The translations under genes and the position numbers were made by a program. The notes beneath the pieces were generated by a model, which saw nothing but the letters and a program-made list of their open reading frames with translations, did not search any database and was not told where the DNA came from. From contig CP121313.1 of the NCBI GenBank assembly GCA_043513815.1, positions 4,216,001 to 4,280,000 on the forward strand: a stretch of DNA of 64,000 nt. The letters run 5' to 3'. Source of the stretch: JANQIO01 sp043513815. Its GTDB lineage: Bacteria > Pseudomonadota > Gammaproteobacteria > Pseudomonadales > Halieaceae. Of this stretch, positions 16,926-25,898 are shown in pieces (within the stretch, counting starts at the first letter, position 1; each line of letters begins with the position of its first letter).

Positions 16926-18572
16926 ATGTCGAGGCTTGCGCGCCTGCTCAAGATTACCGCGGTGGTCAGTCGCTACCGGCTCGATGAGTTTATCGACGTC
17001 GAGCGCCTGCCGCTGCGCTATCGCGTCCTGCTTGCAGCGGGTCCCTGGCGACTGTTCAGTACCGGCGGCCGCAGCCGCGGTGAGCGTCTGCGACTGGCTA
17101 TCGAAGACCTGGGGCCGGTCTTTATCAAGTTTGGCCAGATGCTATCGACCCGCCGCGACCTGCTACCGAAAGATATAGCCGATGAACTGGCACGCCTGCA
17201 GGACGACGTGCCACCGTTCCCGGCGGAGCAGGCCCAGCGCATTATCGAGGCCAGCCTGAAGGCGCCCATCAGTGAGCTCTTTGCCCGTTTTGAGACTGAG
17301 CCGCTGGCCTCTGCCTCGGTGGCCCAGGTGCACACCGCCACGCTGCACACAGGGGAAGCGGTCGTAGTAAAAGTGATTCGCCCGGGTATAGAGCCGGTGA
17401 TTCGCCAGGACATAGCCCTGATGTTGTTGCTGGCGCGCCTGCTGCGGCGCTTCTCCAGCGACGGCCGCCGCCTGCGCCCGGTGGAGGTGGTGAAAGACTA
17501 TGAGATTACCATCCTTGACGAACTGGACCTGCAGCGAGAAGCCGCCAACGCCTCTCAGCTGCGGCGCAATTTCGAAAACAGCACGCTGTGCTACGTTCCC
17601 GAGGTGCACTGGGACTACACCCGTCGCGATGTCTATGTCATGGAGCGTATCCACGGCGTGCCGGTCACCGACCTGGCACAACTGGAGGCTGCCGGCGCCG
17701 ATCTCAAGCTGCTGGCCGAACGCGGCGTCGAAATTTTCTTCACTCAGGTGTTCCGCGACAGTTTCTTCCACGCCGATATGCACCCGGGCAATATTTTTGT
17801 CGACATCTCCAACCCGCAGGACCCGACCTACATCGCCGTTGATTGCGCCATCATCGGCAGCCTCTCGGACTTCGACCAGTACTATCTGGCACGCAACCTG
17901 CTGGCCATCTTCCGCCGCGACTACCGGGAATGCGCCGAGCTGCACGTGGAGTGTGGCTGGGTTCCGCCAGGCACACGGGTGCAGGATTTCGAATCCGCCA
18001 TGCGCGCCGTCTGCGAGCCGGTGTTTGAAAAGCCGCTGGCGGAGATCTCTTTTGGGCAGCTGCTCATCTACCTGTTCCAGACCGCACGCCGCTTCAACAT
18101 GGAAGTACAGCCGTCCCTGGTACTGCTGCAGAAAACCCTGCTCAATATCGAGGGTCTGGGGCGCCAGCTCTACCCGGAGCTTGACCTGTGGACCACCGCC
18201 CAGCCCTACCTGGAGCGCTGGATTCAGGAACGCTACTCCCCGGAAGCGATGTTCAACCGACTGCGCAAGCAGGCACCGGGCTGGCTCGAACAACTGCCGC
18301 AGCTTCCGGAAGCCGTATTCGAAAGCCTCCAGCAAACCCGCGAACTGGATACCCAGGCCCGCTACCAGCGCCAGCGTCTCGATGCCCTGCAAAAGCAAAT
18401 CCAGCAGGAGGACGGGCGCCGTAAAAGAGGGGTAGTCGCCTTGCTGCTATTCGGAGGCGCGGCGGCCACTGCGGTGCCCGAAGGGCTGGGCCAGCTGAGC
18501 CAGTGGCCGCTACTGAGCTGGGCCCTGGTCGGCATGGGGCTGTTGCTACTGTGGCCGCGCCCCCGCGTCTGA
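16926..18572 (+). CDS. ubiB: Ubiquinone biosynthesis atypical kinase UbiB
   Basis: 548-residue ADCK/UbiB-family atypical protein kinase/ATPase needed for ubiquinone synthesis. The KxGQ motif lies in FIKFGQMLSTRRDLLP (about residues 62-77). The family-specific Ala-rich loop is ASASVAQVHT, the catalytic-type segment is FFHADMHPGNIFVD and the metal site is AVDCAIIG. Two C-terminal hydrophobic segments (about 503-545) anchor it in the inner membrane. Note DCA where most UbiB proteins have DFG. The rest is normal. Confidence 0.95.
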   Translation: MSRLARLLKITAVVSRYRLDEFIDVERLPLRYRVLLAAGPWRLFSTGGRSRGERLRLAIEDLGPVFIKFGQMLSTRRDLLPKDIADELARLQDDVPPFPAEQAQRIIEASLKAPISELFARFETEPLASASVAQVHTATLHTGEAVVVKVIRPGIEPVIRQDIALMLLLARLLRRFSSDGRRLRPVEVVKDYEITILDELDLQREAANASQLRRNFENSTLCYVPEVHWDYTRRDVYVMERIHGVPVTDLAQLEAAGADLKLLAERGVEIFFTQVFRDSFFHADMHPGNIFVDISNPQDPTYIAVDCAIIGSLSDFDQYYLARNLLAIFRRDYRECAELHVECGWVPPGTRVQDFESAMRAVCEPVFEKPLAEISFGQLLIYLFQTARRFNMEVQPSLVLLQKTLLNIEGLGRQLYPELDLWTTAQPYLERWIQERYSPEAMFNRLRKQAPGWLEQLPQLPEAVFESLQQTRELDTQARYQRQRLDALQKQIQQEDGRRKRGVVALLLFGGAAATAVPEGLGQLSQWPLLSWALVGMGLLLLWPRPRV

Positions 18573-18674
18573 CAGAGGCAAAGCGACAAAACTTCCTTTG
18601 TACTGCTGTAGGTGGAAAATCGCCCTGCCGAAAAGGGCTCTGACCCCCATTAGGGCCTGTGAGATAATGTGTCA

Positions 18675-19067
18675 ATGACTATGGATGCCAACACTCTTGA
18701 CCGCGTTGCCTGGAATGAGCAGGGACTTGTGCCCGCCATCGCCCAGGATGCCGCCAGCGGCGAGGTGCTGATGATGGCCTGGATGAACCGCGACGCCCTC
18801 GCGGCAACCCTGACCGAAGGTAGAGCCGTGTACTGGTCCCGCTCCCGTGGCGCACTGTGGCGCAAGGGGGAAAGCTCTGGCCACGTGCAAAACCTCAAGG
18901 AAATACGACTGGATTGTGACAACGACACCGTGTTGATGAAGGTGGAGCAGGTCGGCGGAATAGCCTGCCACACCGGGCGACGGCACTGTTTTATGCAGCG
19001 TTTCGCAGACGGCGCCTGGGAAATCTGTGAACCGGTGGAAAAAGACCCCGCCGAAATCTACACCTGA
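18675..19067 (+). CDS. hisI: Phosphoribosyl-AMP cyclohydrolase HisI
   Basis: 130-residue metal-dependent enzyme of histidine synthesis that opens the purine ring of phosphoribosyl-AMP. Family segments VLMMAWMNRDAL, YWSRSRGALWRKGESSGH and the zinc-ligand region IACHTGRRHCF are all present. Several starts are possible (GTG 18669, ATG 18675, ATG 18681) and no ribosome-binding site decides between them. The separate hisE gene follows after 32 nt; the bifunctional HisIE fusion of enterics is not found here. Confidence 0.94.
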   Translation: MTMDANTLDRVAWNEQGLVPAIAQDAASGEVLMMAWMNRDALAATLTEGRAVYWSRSRGALWRKGESSGHVQNLKEIRLDCDNDTVLMKVEQVGGIACHTGRRHCFMQRFADGAWEICEPVEKDPAEIYT

Positions 19068-19099
19068 GTCAGGGATTTAATCCCTGAAAATGGCATTTC

Positions 19100-19465
19100 A
19101 TGAACGAAATATTGCAACAATTGGACCTGATAATCGCCCAGCGTCGATCGGCAGACCCGGATTCGTCCTATGTTGCACAGCTACATGACAAGGGCCTGAA
19201 CAAGATTCTTGAGAAGGTCGGCGAAGAGTGTGTGGAAGCCATCCTGGCCGCTAAAGACTGTGGCGGTACTGACACCTCCACAGAGCATCTGGTACAGGAA
19301 ACCGCGGACCTGTGGTTTCACTGCCTCGTCATGCTCTCGCACCTGGGTAGCGACAGTCAGGCGGTTCTGGATGAACTGTCGCGCCGTTTTGGACTATCAG
19401 GTCTCGCTGAAAAAGCAGCGCGACAAGGCTCGGACCCGGTCCGGACCGTTACAGAGGAGAAATAA
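19100..19465 (+). CDS. hisE: Phosphoribosyl-ATP pyrophosphatase HisE
   Basis: 121-residue all-alpha MazG-like pyrophosphohydrolase catalysing the second step of histidine synthesis, directly before HisI. The metal-binding helices are visible as KVGEECVEAILAAK and ETADLWFHCLVMLSH. It starts at ATG 19100 and ends 2 nt before tatA, so hisI, hisE and tatABC are probably one transcript, as in Pseudomonas. Confidence 0.95.
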   Translation: MNEILQQLDLIIAQRRSADPDSSYVAQLHDKGLNKILEKVGEECVEAILAAKDCGGTDTSTEHLVQETADLWFHCLVMLSHLGSDSQAVLDELSRRFGLSGLAEKAARQGSDPVRTVTEEK

Positions 19466-19467
19466 CG

Positions 19468-19707
19468 ATGGGTATTGGTGGAATCAGCGTCTGGCAGCTC
19501 CTGATCATTCTGTTGATCGTGATGATGCTGTTCGGCACAAAGCGCCTGCGTGGCCTGGGCAGTGACCTGGGAGCCGCGATCAAGGGCTTTCGCAGCTCGG
19601 TCAGCACCGACGGCGAAAAAACCGAACAGGAAGACGAGTCAAAGGACGGTGACAATGCCGACGCCACGGCTGACACTGCGCAGCTGAAGGAAGGCGATAG
19701 CAAGTAA
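19468..19707 (+). CDS. tatA: Twin-arginine translocase subunit TatA
   Basis: 79-residue Tat pore-forming subunit. One N-terminal transmembrane helix (about residues 6-21) is followed by the conserved FG hinge in LFGTKRLRGLGSDLG, an amphipathic helix and a highly acidic, disordered tail. The start is the ATG at 19468, preceded by an AGAGGAG ribosome-binding site at the hisE end. Confidence 0.96.
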   Translation: MGIGGISVWQLLIILLIVMMLFGTKRLRGLGSDLGAAIKGFRSSVSTDGEKTEQEDESKDGDNADATADTAQLKEGDSK

Positions 19708-19730
19708 TTCGATTCGCGGTCGTCTGAACC

Positions 19731-20246
19731 ATGTTCGATATTGGCTTCCTGGAACTGATCATCGTCAGCGTCGTGGGCCTGCTGGTGCTGGGCCCGGAGC
19801 GTCTGCCGGGCGCCATTCGCACGGTCATGGCCTACGTCAACAAGATCCGCCGTGGTTTTGCGGGCATTCGCGCGGAAGTCGAGCGCGAACTACAGGCCGA
19901 CGAATTTCGCCAGGACCTGCACAACCAGGGCATCATGCAGGAGCTGAAGGAAGCCGAAAAAGCCCTCCGCAGCGGCCTTGATTCAAGTGGCGTCACGCTG
20001 GGCAAGGACGGTTATCCGGTCGACGAACCCTACCAGGCGCCAGCGCCTGCCGCGGCCGTGGAAAACACACCTGCTCCGGCAGTGGAAAAGCCGCCGGAGG
20101 CAGGCCCTGCCGAAGCTCCGGACGCCGAGCCCGGGAAAAACGGAGACGCCGCTGCAAGTCCGCAGCCCACCTCGCAGGACGCACTCGATCAAGACATCCT
20201 CGACAATGAGGCGCCTGAGCGAGCGCCCCGACCGGCTAAACCGTGA
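19731..20246 (+). CDS. tatB: Twin-arginine translocase subunit TatB
   Basis: 171-residue Tat receptor subunit acting with TatC. It has the start MFDIGFLELIIVSVVGLLVLG with the conserved Glu at position 8 in the membrane helix, then GPERLP, an amphipathic helix, and a long Pro/Ala/Glu-rich tail. Its TGA stop overlaps the GTG start of tatC (GTGA). Confidence 0.96.
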   Translation: MFDIGFLELIIVSVVGLLVLGPERLPGAIRTVMAYVNKIRRGFAGIRAEVERELQADEFRQDLHNQGIMQELKEAEKALRSGLDSSGVTLGKDGYPVDEPYQAPAPAAAVENTPAPAVEKPPEAGPAEAPDAEPGKNGDAAASPQPTSQDALDQDILDNEAPERAPRPAKP

Positions 20247-21007
20247 CCGCAGAAACCCAGCCCGAAGATACGGCCATGCCGCTGATTGCGCACCTTTCTG
20301 AACTGCGCGACCGGCTATTGAAAAGCGTACTGGCGGTGCTGCTGGTGTTCTGTGCCCTGTTCGCTTTTTCCAACGAGATTTACATGTTTGTCTCGGAACC
20401 GCTGCGGGCCCTGCTGCCAGAGGGATCCAGCATGATTGCCACGGAGGTGGCCTCGCCGTTCCTCACGCCCTTCAAATTGACCCTGGTCGTGTCACTCTAT
20501 CTGGCCATTCCCTATGTACTGTTTCAGGTGTGGAGCTTCGTCGCCCCGGGCATGTACAAGAACGAAAAAATGCTGGCGATCCCGCTGCTGATCTCAAGCG
20601 TTTTGCTGTTCTACGCTGGTGCAGCTTTCGCCTATTTCGTCGTGTTCCCTTTGATATTTGGCTTCTTCACCACGGTTGGGCCGGGCGATGTCACCATCAT
20701 GACCGACATCGGTAGCTATCTGGACTTCGTACTGAAGCTGTTCTTCGCTTTCGGCGTCGCGTTCGAAATTCCCATCGCCGCGGTGATCATGATCCGCGCG
20801 GGACTGACCACGGCGGACGAGCTTGCGAAGAAGCGCCCCTACATTGTGGTGGGCTGCTTTGTGCTGGGCATGCTGCTGACTCCGCCAGACGTGATTTCCC
20901 AGTCGCTGCTGGCCATCCCCATGTGGTTCCTGTTCGAAGTAGGCGTGATGTTCGGTCGTCTGGTGGAGCCAAAAGACTCCACTAACGAAGCCGAAAGTGC
21001 GCCGTAA
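20243..21007 (+). CDS. tatC: Twin-arginine translocase subunit TatC
   Basis: 254-residue polytopic inner-membrane protein that recognises twin-arginine signal peptides. The signature HLSELRDRLLKS lies near residues 14-25; six membrane segments follow, with FQVWSFVAPGMYKNEK in the first periplasmic part. It uses a GTG start that overlaps the tatB stop by 4 nt. Its 3' end overlaps the 3' end of the convergent endonuclease/exonuclease/phosphatase gene by 26 nt. Confidence 0.96.
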   Translation: MTAETQPEDTAMPLIAHLSELRDRLLKSVLAVLLVFCALFAFSNEIYMFVSEPLRALLPEGSSMIATEVASPFLTPFKLTLVVSLYLAIPYVLFQVWSFVAPGMYKNEKMLAIPLLISSVLLFYAGAAFAYFVVFPLIFGFFTTVGPGDVTIMTDIGSYLDFVLKLFFAFGVAFEIPIAAVIMIRAGLTTADELAKKRPYIVVGCFVLGMLLTPPDVISQSLLAIPMWFLFEVGVMFGRLVEPKDSTNEAESAP

Positions 21008-21758
21008 GGGCGGCGTGGTCAGATAGCTGTCCCCACAGGCCACCGCGCAGCAAGCCCGCCTCCACCAGCTCAACCCCCCGGAAGTACACCCGGTCCATGC
21101 GCAGTAGCGGCAGTGCCGCGGGAAAGCTGCGAGCCGGCTGCCCGTGCTGTTCCGCGTGCACTTCCTTGAATCCCAGCTCATCACGCATGATCCGATCCAC
21201 TTTCAGGTGCCAGTCATTGAAATCACCGGCAACGATTACCGGGGCATGTGGATCGCATTCGCTCTCCAGCAGTTCGCGCAGCCGCTGCACCTGATAGCGC
21301 CGCTCAGCGGCGATAAGGCCAAGGTGAGCACAAACCAGCACCAGGCCGTTTTTCAGGTGCCCGAACAGCAGGCCGCGACTGGAAAAGCTCCAGCGGGTGA
21401 TGTCGTGATTGCGCCACTCTGCAAAGGGCACCTTGCTGAGAATGGCGTTGCCGTGATGGCCATCCTCGATAATGGCGTTCTTGCCGTAGGCGTAGTGGTG
21501 CCAGATTTGGTCGGCCATAAACTCGAACTGGCTCTCGGTGACGTCCAGCTCACGCTCGCCACCGATGTCACTGGCGCTCAGCTGACGGCCCTTGTAGGCA
21601 AGCTGGTGCCCCACCACTTCCTGCAAAAAACAGACATCCGCGTCCACGCTGCGAATTGCCTTGCGCATGTCTTCCAGCTTGAAGCGCCGGTTGGTGGGGC
21701 CGAACCCCTTGTGGATGTTCCAGGAACAGACACGCACATCACGCTGGGATTCACTCAC
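20982..21758 (-). CDS. Endonuclease/exonuclease/phosphatase family protein (YbhP-like)
   Basis: About 258-residue EEP-superfamily metal-dependent phosphoesterase. Visible fold motifs are VCSWNIHKGFG (catalytic Asn), VCFLQEV (metal-binding Glu), VIVAGDFNDW (Asp/Asn pair) and LSDHAALTAHF (catalytic His). The GTG at 21758 is preferred over an ATG at 21788 because it gives a GTGA overlap with the upstream gene and has TGAGG 8 nt before it. Neighbouring a clsB-like gene mirrors the E. coli ybhP-clsB pair. Substrate unknown. Confidence 0.85.
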   Translation of the reverse strand: MSESQRDVRVCSWNIHKGFGPTNRRFKLEDMRKAIRSVDADVCFLQEVVGHQLAYKGRQLSASDIGGERELDVTESQFEFMADQIWHHYAYGKNAIIEDGHHGNAILSKVPFAEWRNHDITRWSFSSRGLLFGHLKNGLVLVCAHLGLIAAERRYQVQRLRELLESECDPHAPVIVAGDFNDWHLKVDRIMRDELGFKEVHAEQHGQPARSFPAALPLLRMDRVYFRGVELVEAGLLRGGLWGQLSDHAALTAHFRLR

Positions 21759-22873
21759 ATCCAGTACCTCAGTGCGTACAACATCCACGATAACGGGCCC
21801 GGCGAGGGTGTGTCGTGCAGAAGAATCTCCCGGCTGTTGGCAGCATCGTCGCGCATCACCTGCTCCATGTCTGCGAGCGTCACACTATCGCGCACCACCA
21901 CATCGAGCTCCAGGTCGTGCAGGCTGCTGCGGTAGTTCCAGTTGCTGCTGCCGATGATCAGCATATCGTCCAGCAGCAGTGCCTTGGCGTGCAGCACCCC
22001 CGGCTGGTACAGGTAGATGCGCGCACCGGCCCGCAGCAGTTCGCGGTAATAGTGGCTGCTAAGACCCGGAAACACCACGATGTCGGAATGCTCCGGCAGC
22101 AGCAGGCGCACATCAGCGCCGGCCCGGCAGGCTTGTAACAACGCCCGGCGGAGACCTGCCGTCGGCAGAAAGTATGCGCTGGCCAGCCAGACCCGGCGCG
22201 CGTTGACAACGGAACGGGCCACGAATCGATTCCTGAGTTGGCGGCCCTTGATGCTGCGGTTACTGAGGTAGCCTGCCAGAAAGCCCCGCCGCAAACGGCT
22301 GCGGTGGCCATTCCAGAGGTCATCAAACCCTTCCACCAGCGTGGCCACACGAGGGCCCTCCAGTTCCACGGCATAGTCCCGCCAGCCCCGGCCACCCGCG
22401 CTTACCGGCAAGTGCACCGCGCTGATATTAAAACTGCCCACCCAGGCCATCTGGCCGTCGACGGTGCAGAGCTTGCGATGGTTGCGCCGGTTCATGTTCC
22501 ACAGGAAGCGCAGGAAGTTGAGCAGCGCCAGCCCGCCCCGCCTGGACCACCGATAGCTGGTGAAAAACCAGGGCAGAGGGTGATAGACCCGCACCTGTAC
22601 ACCTCGGGCAAGCAATGCGGGAATGAGCCGTTCCAGATCCTCCATCGAGCCGACGCCATCGACCATGACTCGCACCGCAACGCCCCGCCCCGCAGCATCG
22701 CCCAGCGCCTCGACAAAGCGATGGCCCAGCGCATCCAGCTCAAAAATATAGAACTCGAAATCAACCCGCTCGCGGGCGCCGGAAATGGCAGCGAGCATGC
22801 GGGTAAAAAGGGCTTCGCCGTCGGCAATAAGCCGAGCGTGCTCCCAGTGACTGGACCGACGCGTAGGAATCAT
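21755..22873 (-). CDS. Cardiolipin synthase B-like phospholipase D family protein
   Basis: 372-residue PLD-superfamily enzyme, probably a ClsB-type cardiolipin synthase. It has two HKD motifs: NHRKLCTVDG (His132, Lys134, Asp139) and LHAKALLLDD in the C-terminal half, each followed by the usual GS-N segment (VGSFN, IGSSNWNYRS). There is no N-terminal membrane helix, as in ClsB rather than ClsA. The ATG at 22873 is chosen; an in-frame GTG at 22906 is possible. It is coupled to the downstream YbhP-like gene, which supports the ClsB assignment. The exact substrate is inferred. Confidence 0.8.
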   Translation of the reverse strand: MIPTRRSSHWEHARLIADGEALFTRMLAAISGARERVDFEFYIFELDALGHRFVEALGDAAGRGVAVRVMVDGVGSMEDLERLIPALLARGVQVRVYHPLPWFFTSYRWSRRGGLALLNFLRFLWNMNRRNHRKLCTVDGQMAWVGSFNISAVHLPVSAGGRGWRDYAVELEGPRVATLVEGFDDLWNGHRSRLRRGFLAGYLSNRSIKGRQLRNRFVARSVVNARRVWLASAYFLPTAGLRRALLQACRAGADVRLLLPEHSDIVVFPGLSSHYYRELLRAGARIYLYQPGVLHAKALLLDDMLIIGSSNWNYRSSLHDLELDVVVRDSVTLADMEQVMRDDAANSREILLHDTPSPGPLSWMLYALRYWM

Positions 22874-22948
22874 GCACCCATTATAAAGTGAACGCCCGGC
22901 GGTCACGCCCGCGCCTGGTGGCCGGAAAACTGGTAGTCTTGCCCCGCT

Positions 22949-24757
22949 ATGACCGAAGACAACCTTGAAACCGTCACTGACGGTGATACCGCCCCCGAAG
23001 CCACCGAAAAGCCGCGCGCTCGCCTCTCCAGCCTGCTGCAGCTGGTGCGCTTTATGCGCCCCTACACCGGCACACTGGTGGCTGCAGGTATTGCGCTGGT
23101 GTTTACCGCCGGCGTTACCCTGTCCATCGGCCAGGGCCTGCGCATACTCATTGACCAGGGCCTGGGCAGCGGCTCGTCGGAACAGCTGGGAGAAGCGGTT
23201 TATGTGATCATGGGGCTGGCGGTGATGATGGCTGTGGGCACTTTTACTCGTTTCTACCTGGTGTCGTGGCTCGGCGAGCGGGTCGCTGCCGATATTCGCG
23301 AGGCCGTGTTCGCCAATGTGGTGGCGCTACAGCCGAGCTTTTTCGACGAGAACCGCTCCGGCGAGATCATGTCGCGGCTGACCACCGACACAACCCTGCT
23401 GCAAACCATCATCGGCTCTTCCCTGTCCATGGCGCTGCGCTCCCTGCTGACCACCGTCGGTGCGGTGATCATGTTGCTGGTCACCAGCGTGAAGCTGACC
23501 CTGATCGTACTCTCAGCCGTACCGCTGGTGTTGCTGCCCGTGCTGCTCTACGGCCGTCGGGTACGCAACCTGTCGAACAGGAGCCAGGATTCGATTGCCC
23601 ATGTGGGCAGCTACGCCGGCGAGATCATCCAGCACATCAAGGTGGTACAGAGTTATACCCGCGAAGCGGACGAGCGCGCCGCGTTTGCCGCAGAGTCCCA
23701 ACGCGCCTTCGACATCGCCCGGCGGCGCATTCGCCAGCGGGCGCTGCTGGTGGCGGCGGTCATTCTGATGGTGTTTGGTGGACTGTCGGGCATGATCTGG
23801 TCCGGCGGCAACGCCGTGGTCAGCGGTGCGATGACCGGTGGCGAGCTGGGCGCCTTCATGTTCTATGCCTTCATGGTGGGCATGGGCTTTGCCACAATTT
23901 CCGAGGTGTGGGGCGAGGTCATGCGCGCAGCAGGTGCCACCGACCGACTGATCCAGCTGCTGGAGGAAACCAGCGAGATTACCGAGCCCGCCACGCCCCG
24001 CGAACCCAGCGGTGCCGCTTTGCGTTTGCACGAAGTCAGCTTCAACTATCCCAGCCGGCCGGACCAACGGGCGCTGGACGGCATCTCACTGGAGGTGCCT
24101 CCGGGCAAGAGTCTCGCCCTGGTGGGTCCTTCCGGTGCGGGAAAATCTACCGTGTTCGAACTGCTGCAGCGTTTCTACGACCCACAGGCCGGGGCCATTT
24201 CCCTGGGTGGGGTCGACCTGCGGGACATGACCACCGAAACGCTGCGCAGGCACCTCGCTGTTGTGCCCCAGTCGCCGGCCATGTTTACCGCCGACGTGTC
24301 CTACAACATTGCCTATGGCAAACCCGACGCCAGCCACGAAGAGATTGTCGCCGCCGCTTCTGCCGCCCATGCCCACGAGTTCATCATGTCACTGCCAGAG
24401 CAGTACCAATCGCATCTGGGGGAGCAGGGCGTGAGGCTGTCAGGGGGCCAGAAACAGCGCATCGCGATTGCCCGCGCGGTACTGGCCGACCCGGACATCC
24501 TGTTACTGGACGAGGCTACCAGCGCGCTGGATGCGGAGAGTGAGCGACATGTTCAGGAAGCCCTGGAAAAATTAATGCAAGGGCGCACCACGGTCATAAT
24601 CGCCCACCGCCTTAGCACCATACTGCAGGCGGACACCATTGCCGTGCTCGACCACGGCAAACTGGTGGCCACTGGCACCCACAGCAGCCTGCTGTCCAGC
24701 AGCCCGCTTTATGAGCGCCTGGCGCAGCTTCAGTTTCGCGAGGAAGACGTGGCCTGA
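22949..24757 (+). CDS. ABC exporter, fused permease/ATPase (MsbA-like subfamily)
   Basis: 602-residue half-transporter of the ABCB exporter type. An acidic N-terminal tail precedes six membrane helices (about residues 28-320). The nucleotide-binding domain has Walker A GPSGAGKST (about 393-401), the signature LSGGQKQRIAIARA, Walker B ILLLDEATSALD and the H-loop IIAHRLST. It probably works as a homodimer exporting a lipid, peptide or drug. It is not clearly MsbA itself, as no lpxK neighbour is present. Its last 28 nt overlap the convergent hemerythrin gene. Confidence 0.88.
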   Translation: MTEDNLETVTDGDTAPEATEKPRARLSSLLQLVRFMRPYTGTLVAAGIALVFTAGVTLSIGQGLRILIDQGLGSGSSEQLGEAVYVIMGLAVMMAVGTFTRFYLVSWLGERVAADIREAVFANVVALQPSFFDENRSGEIMSRLTTDTTLLQTIIGSSLSMALRSLLTTVGAVIMLLVTSVKLTLIVLSAVPLVLLPVLLYGRRVRNLSNRSQDSIAHVGSYAGEIIQHIKVVQSYTREADERAAFAAESQRAFDIARRRIRQRALLVAAVILMVFGGLSGMIWSGGNAVVSGAMTGGELGAFMFYAFMVGMGFATISEVWGEVMRAAGATDRLIQLLEETSEITEPATPREPSGAALRLHEVSFNYPSRPDQRALDGISLEVPPGKSLALVGPSGAGKSTVFELLQRFYDPQAGAISLGGVDLRDMTTETLRRHLAVVPQSPAMFTADVSYNIAYGKPDASHEEIVAAASAAHAHEFIMSLPEQYQSHLGEQGVRLSGGQKQRIAIARAVLADPDILLLDEATSALDAESERHVQEALEKLMQGRTTVIIAHRLSTILQADTIAVLDHGKLVATGTHSSLLSSSPLYERLAQLQFREEDVA

Positions 24758-25725
24758 TCGGACTGCGGGTCAAACACCAGGCCCAGCCGCTGGCGCACAC
24801 CGCGGCGCAGTTCACTGAGGTCTTCTGTAGTGTCCCTGGCAATACCCCCAAGGTCTTTCAGGAAGCCCACGTAGTGGCTTCCTCCCACCATGGTGCAGCG
24901 CACTCCCAGCGTGAGCAGACCCCGCCCGCCCATGGCTTCCTTTACCAGATCCATGGCCTCGCCGCCGGCCGCGTTGATATGCTCGCTGGCTGCGGCCCGG
25001 CTGTTTTCCCCGGCGATCGCCAACACTTCCAGGCCTTCGAGCAGAGCCTCCAGGCCGATCCATTCCACCAGCGCTGCATCCTCGGCGCCACGCCGAAGCG
25101 CCCGCCGCGCCTTGCGGGCCAGGTTGCGGTATTCACGCTCCACCTGGGGGCCGAACACCGGGTCCGGCACCGGGGTCATCAGGTCGTCGCGCTCCAGTTC
25201 CCGCCAGTCCTCCGGCTTGAGCACGCGCTCGATTTCCGGGAAAACCAGCTTCTCCTCGACTTCCATGTGCTTGTACATGGTGGCGGTATAGTCCTGCACC
25301 AACGCGCGCAGGCGTTCGACGCCTTCGCCGGTTTCTTCCCAGTGCGCGACGGCCTTGAGGGCCCTGGGACCAAGCTTGCTGAGGTGGTCGTGGTCGCGCT
25401 GCAGGGTATCCACACTGTCCGCCAGGGCATAATCCCGCTCACCGGCGCGGGCGTAGACCAGGTCTTCCCGCGGGTGGTGAAAGGCATCGGGGAAATGCGT
25501 CATGTAGTGCAGGGATTCGTACAATACCTGCGGATCCACCTCGTCTTCCTGCTCCAGGGAATTCACCTGGGCTTCCAGCAGCTTGAGCAGCGTACCCATG
25601 TAGCGGTGTTCCGCGTAGAGGGTGGCAAGAATGGGATGAGCATCAAGCTGCTTGCCGTGCAGGCGGGTGGACACGGCCTCCCAGTTCTTTTTGCTGTAGC
25701 CGGTTGGGGTATCAGTTGCGGGCAT
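24730..25725 (-). CDS. Hemerythrin-domain protein
   Basis: 331-residue soluble protein whose first half (about residues 20-185) is a hemerythrin HHE four-helix domain. Likely iron ligands lie in AEHRYMGTLL, FHHPREDLVY, QRDHDHLSKLG and MYKHMEVEEKLVFPEIE. The C-terminal ~140 residues, containing GGRGLLTLGVRCTMVGGSHY, match nothing I recognise. The ATG at 25725 has GGAGG at 5-nt spacing; the longer upstream reading is spurious. Such proteins bind oxygen, NO or iron. It is divergent from the acylase gene, and the two promoters must share a short, AT-rich spacer. Confidence 0.8.
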   Translation of the reverse strand: MPATDTPTGYSKKNWEAVSTRLHGKQLDAHPILATLYAEHRYMGTLLKLLEAQVNSLEQEDEVDPQVLYESLHYMTHFPDAFHHPREDLVYARAGERDYALADSVDTLQRDHDHLSKLGPRALKAVAHWEETGEGVERLRALVQDYTATMYKHMEVEEKLVFPEIERVLKPEDWRELERDDLMTPVPDPVFGPQVEREYRNLARKARRALRRGAEDAALVEWIGLEALLEGLEVLAIAGENSRAAASEHINAAGGEAMDLVKEAMGGRGLLTLGVRCTMVGGSHYVGFLKDLGGIARDTTEDLSELRRGVRQRLGLVFDPQSDQATSSSRN

Positions 25726-25898
25726 AAACTCCTCCACAGTGCCTGAATTGTATATAGTATGAATCAGACACCGCATTGACGCAGGACACGATACCTCCAG
25801 AGGCCTTCGCAAGGCCAGCTCACTTCGCCAGACGTAGTGTATTGATAGTGCAAATACTCATAACGATTAAAACCTTCGCTCGCAGTAAGGACCAAACC

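Noticed and set aside
17163..18398. 411-codon open frame antisense to ubiB
   Set aside because: High GC keeps antisense frames open; ubiB on the other strand has all family motifs.
18627..18654. GGGCTCTGACCCCCATT-like sequence between ubiB and hisI
   Set aside because: It resembles motifs flanking REP-type elements, but only one half is present and no partner arm is near.
22879..22884. TATAAT box directly before the clsB-like start
   Set aside because: It is only 6 nt from the chosen ATG and no -35 box lies at a proper distance, so it is probably chance.
23266..24543. 425-codon open frame inside the ABC exporter gene
   Set aside because: Shifted-frame shadow rich in Arg/Gly/His; the exporter frame has Walker and signature motifs.
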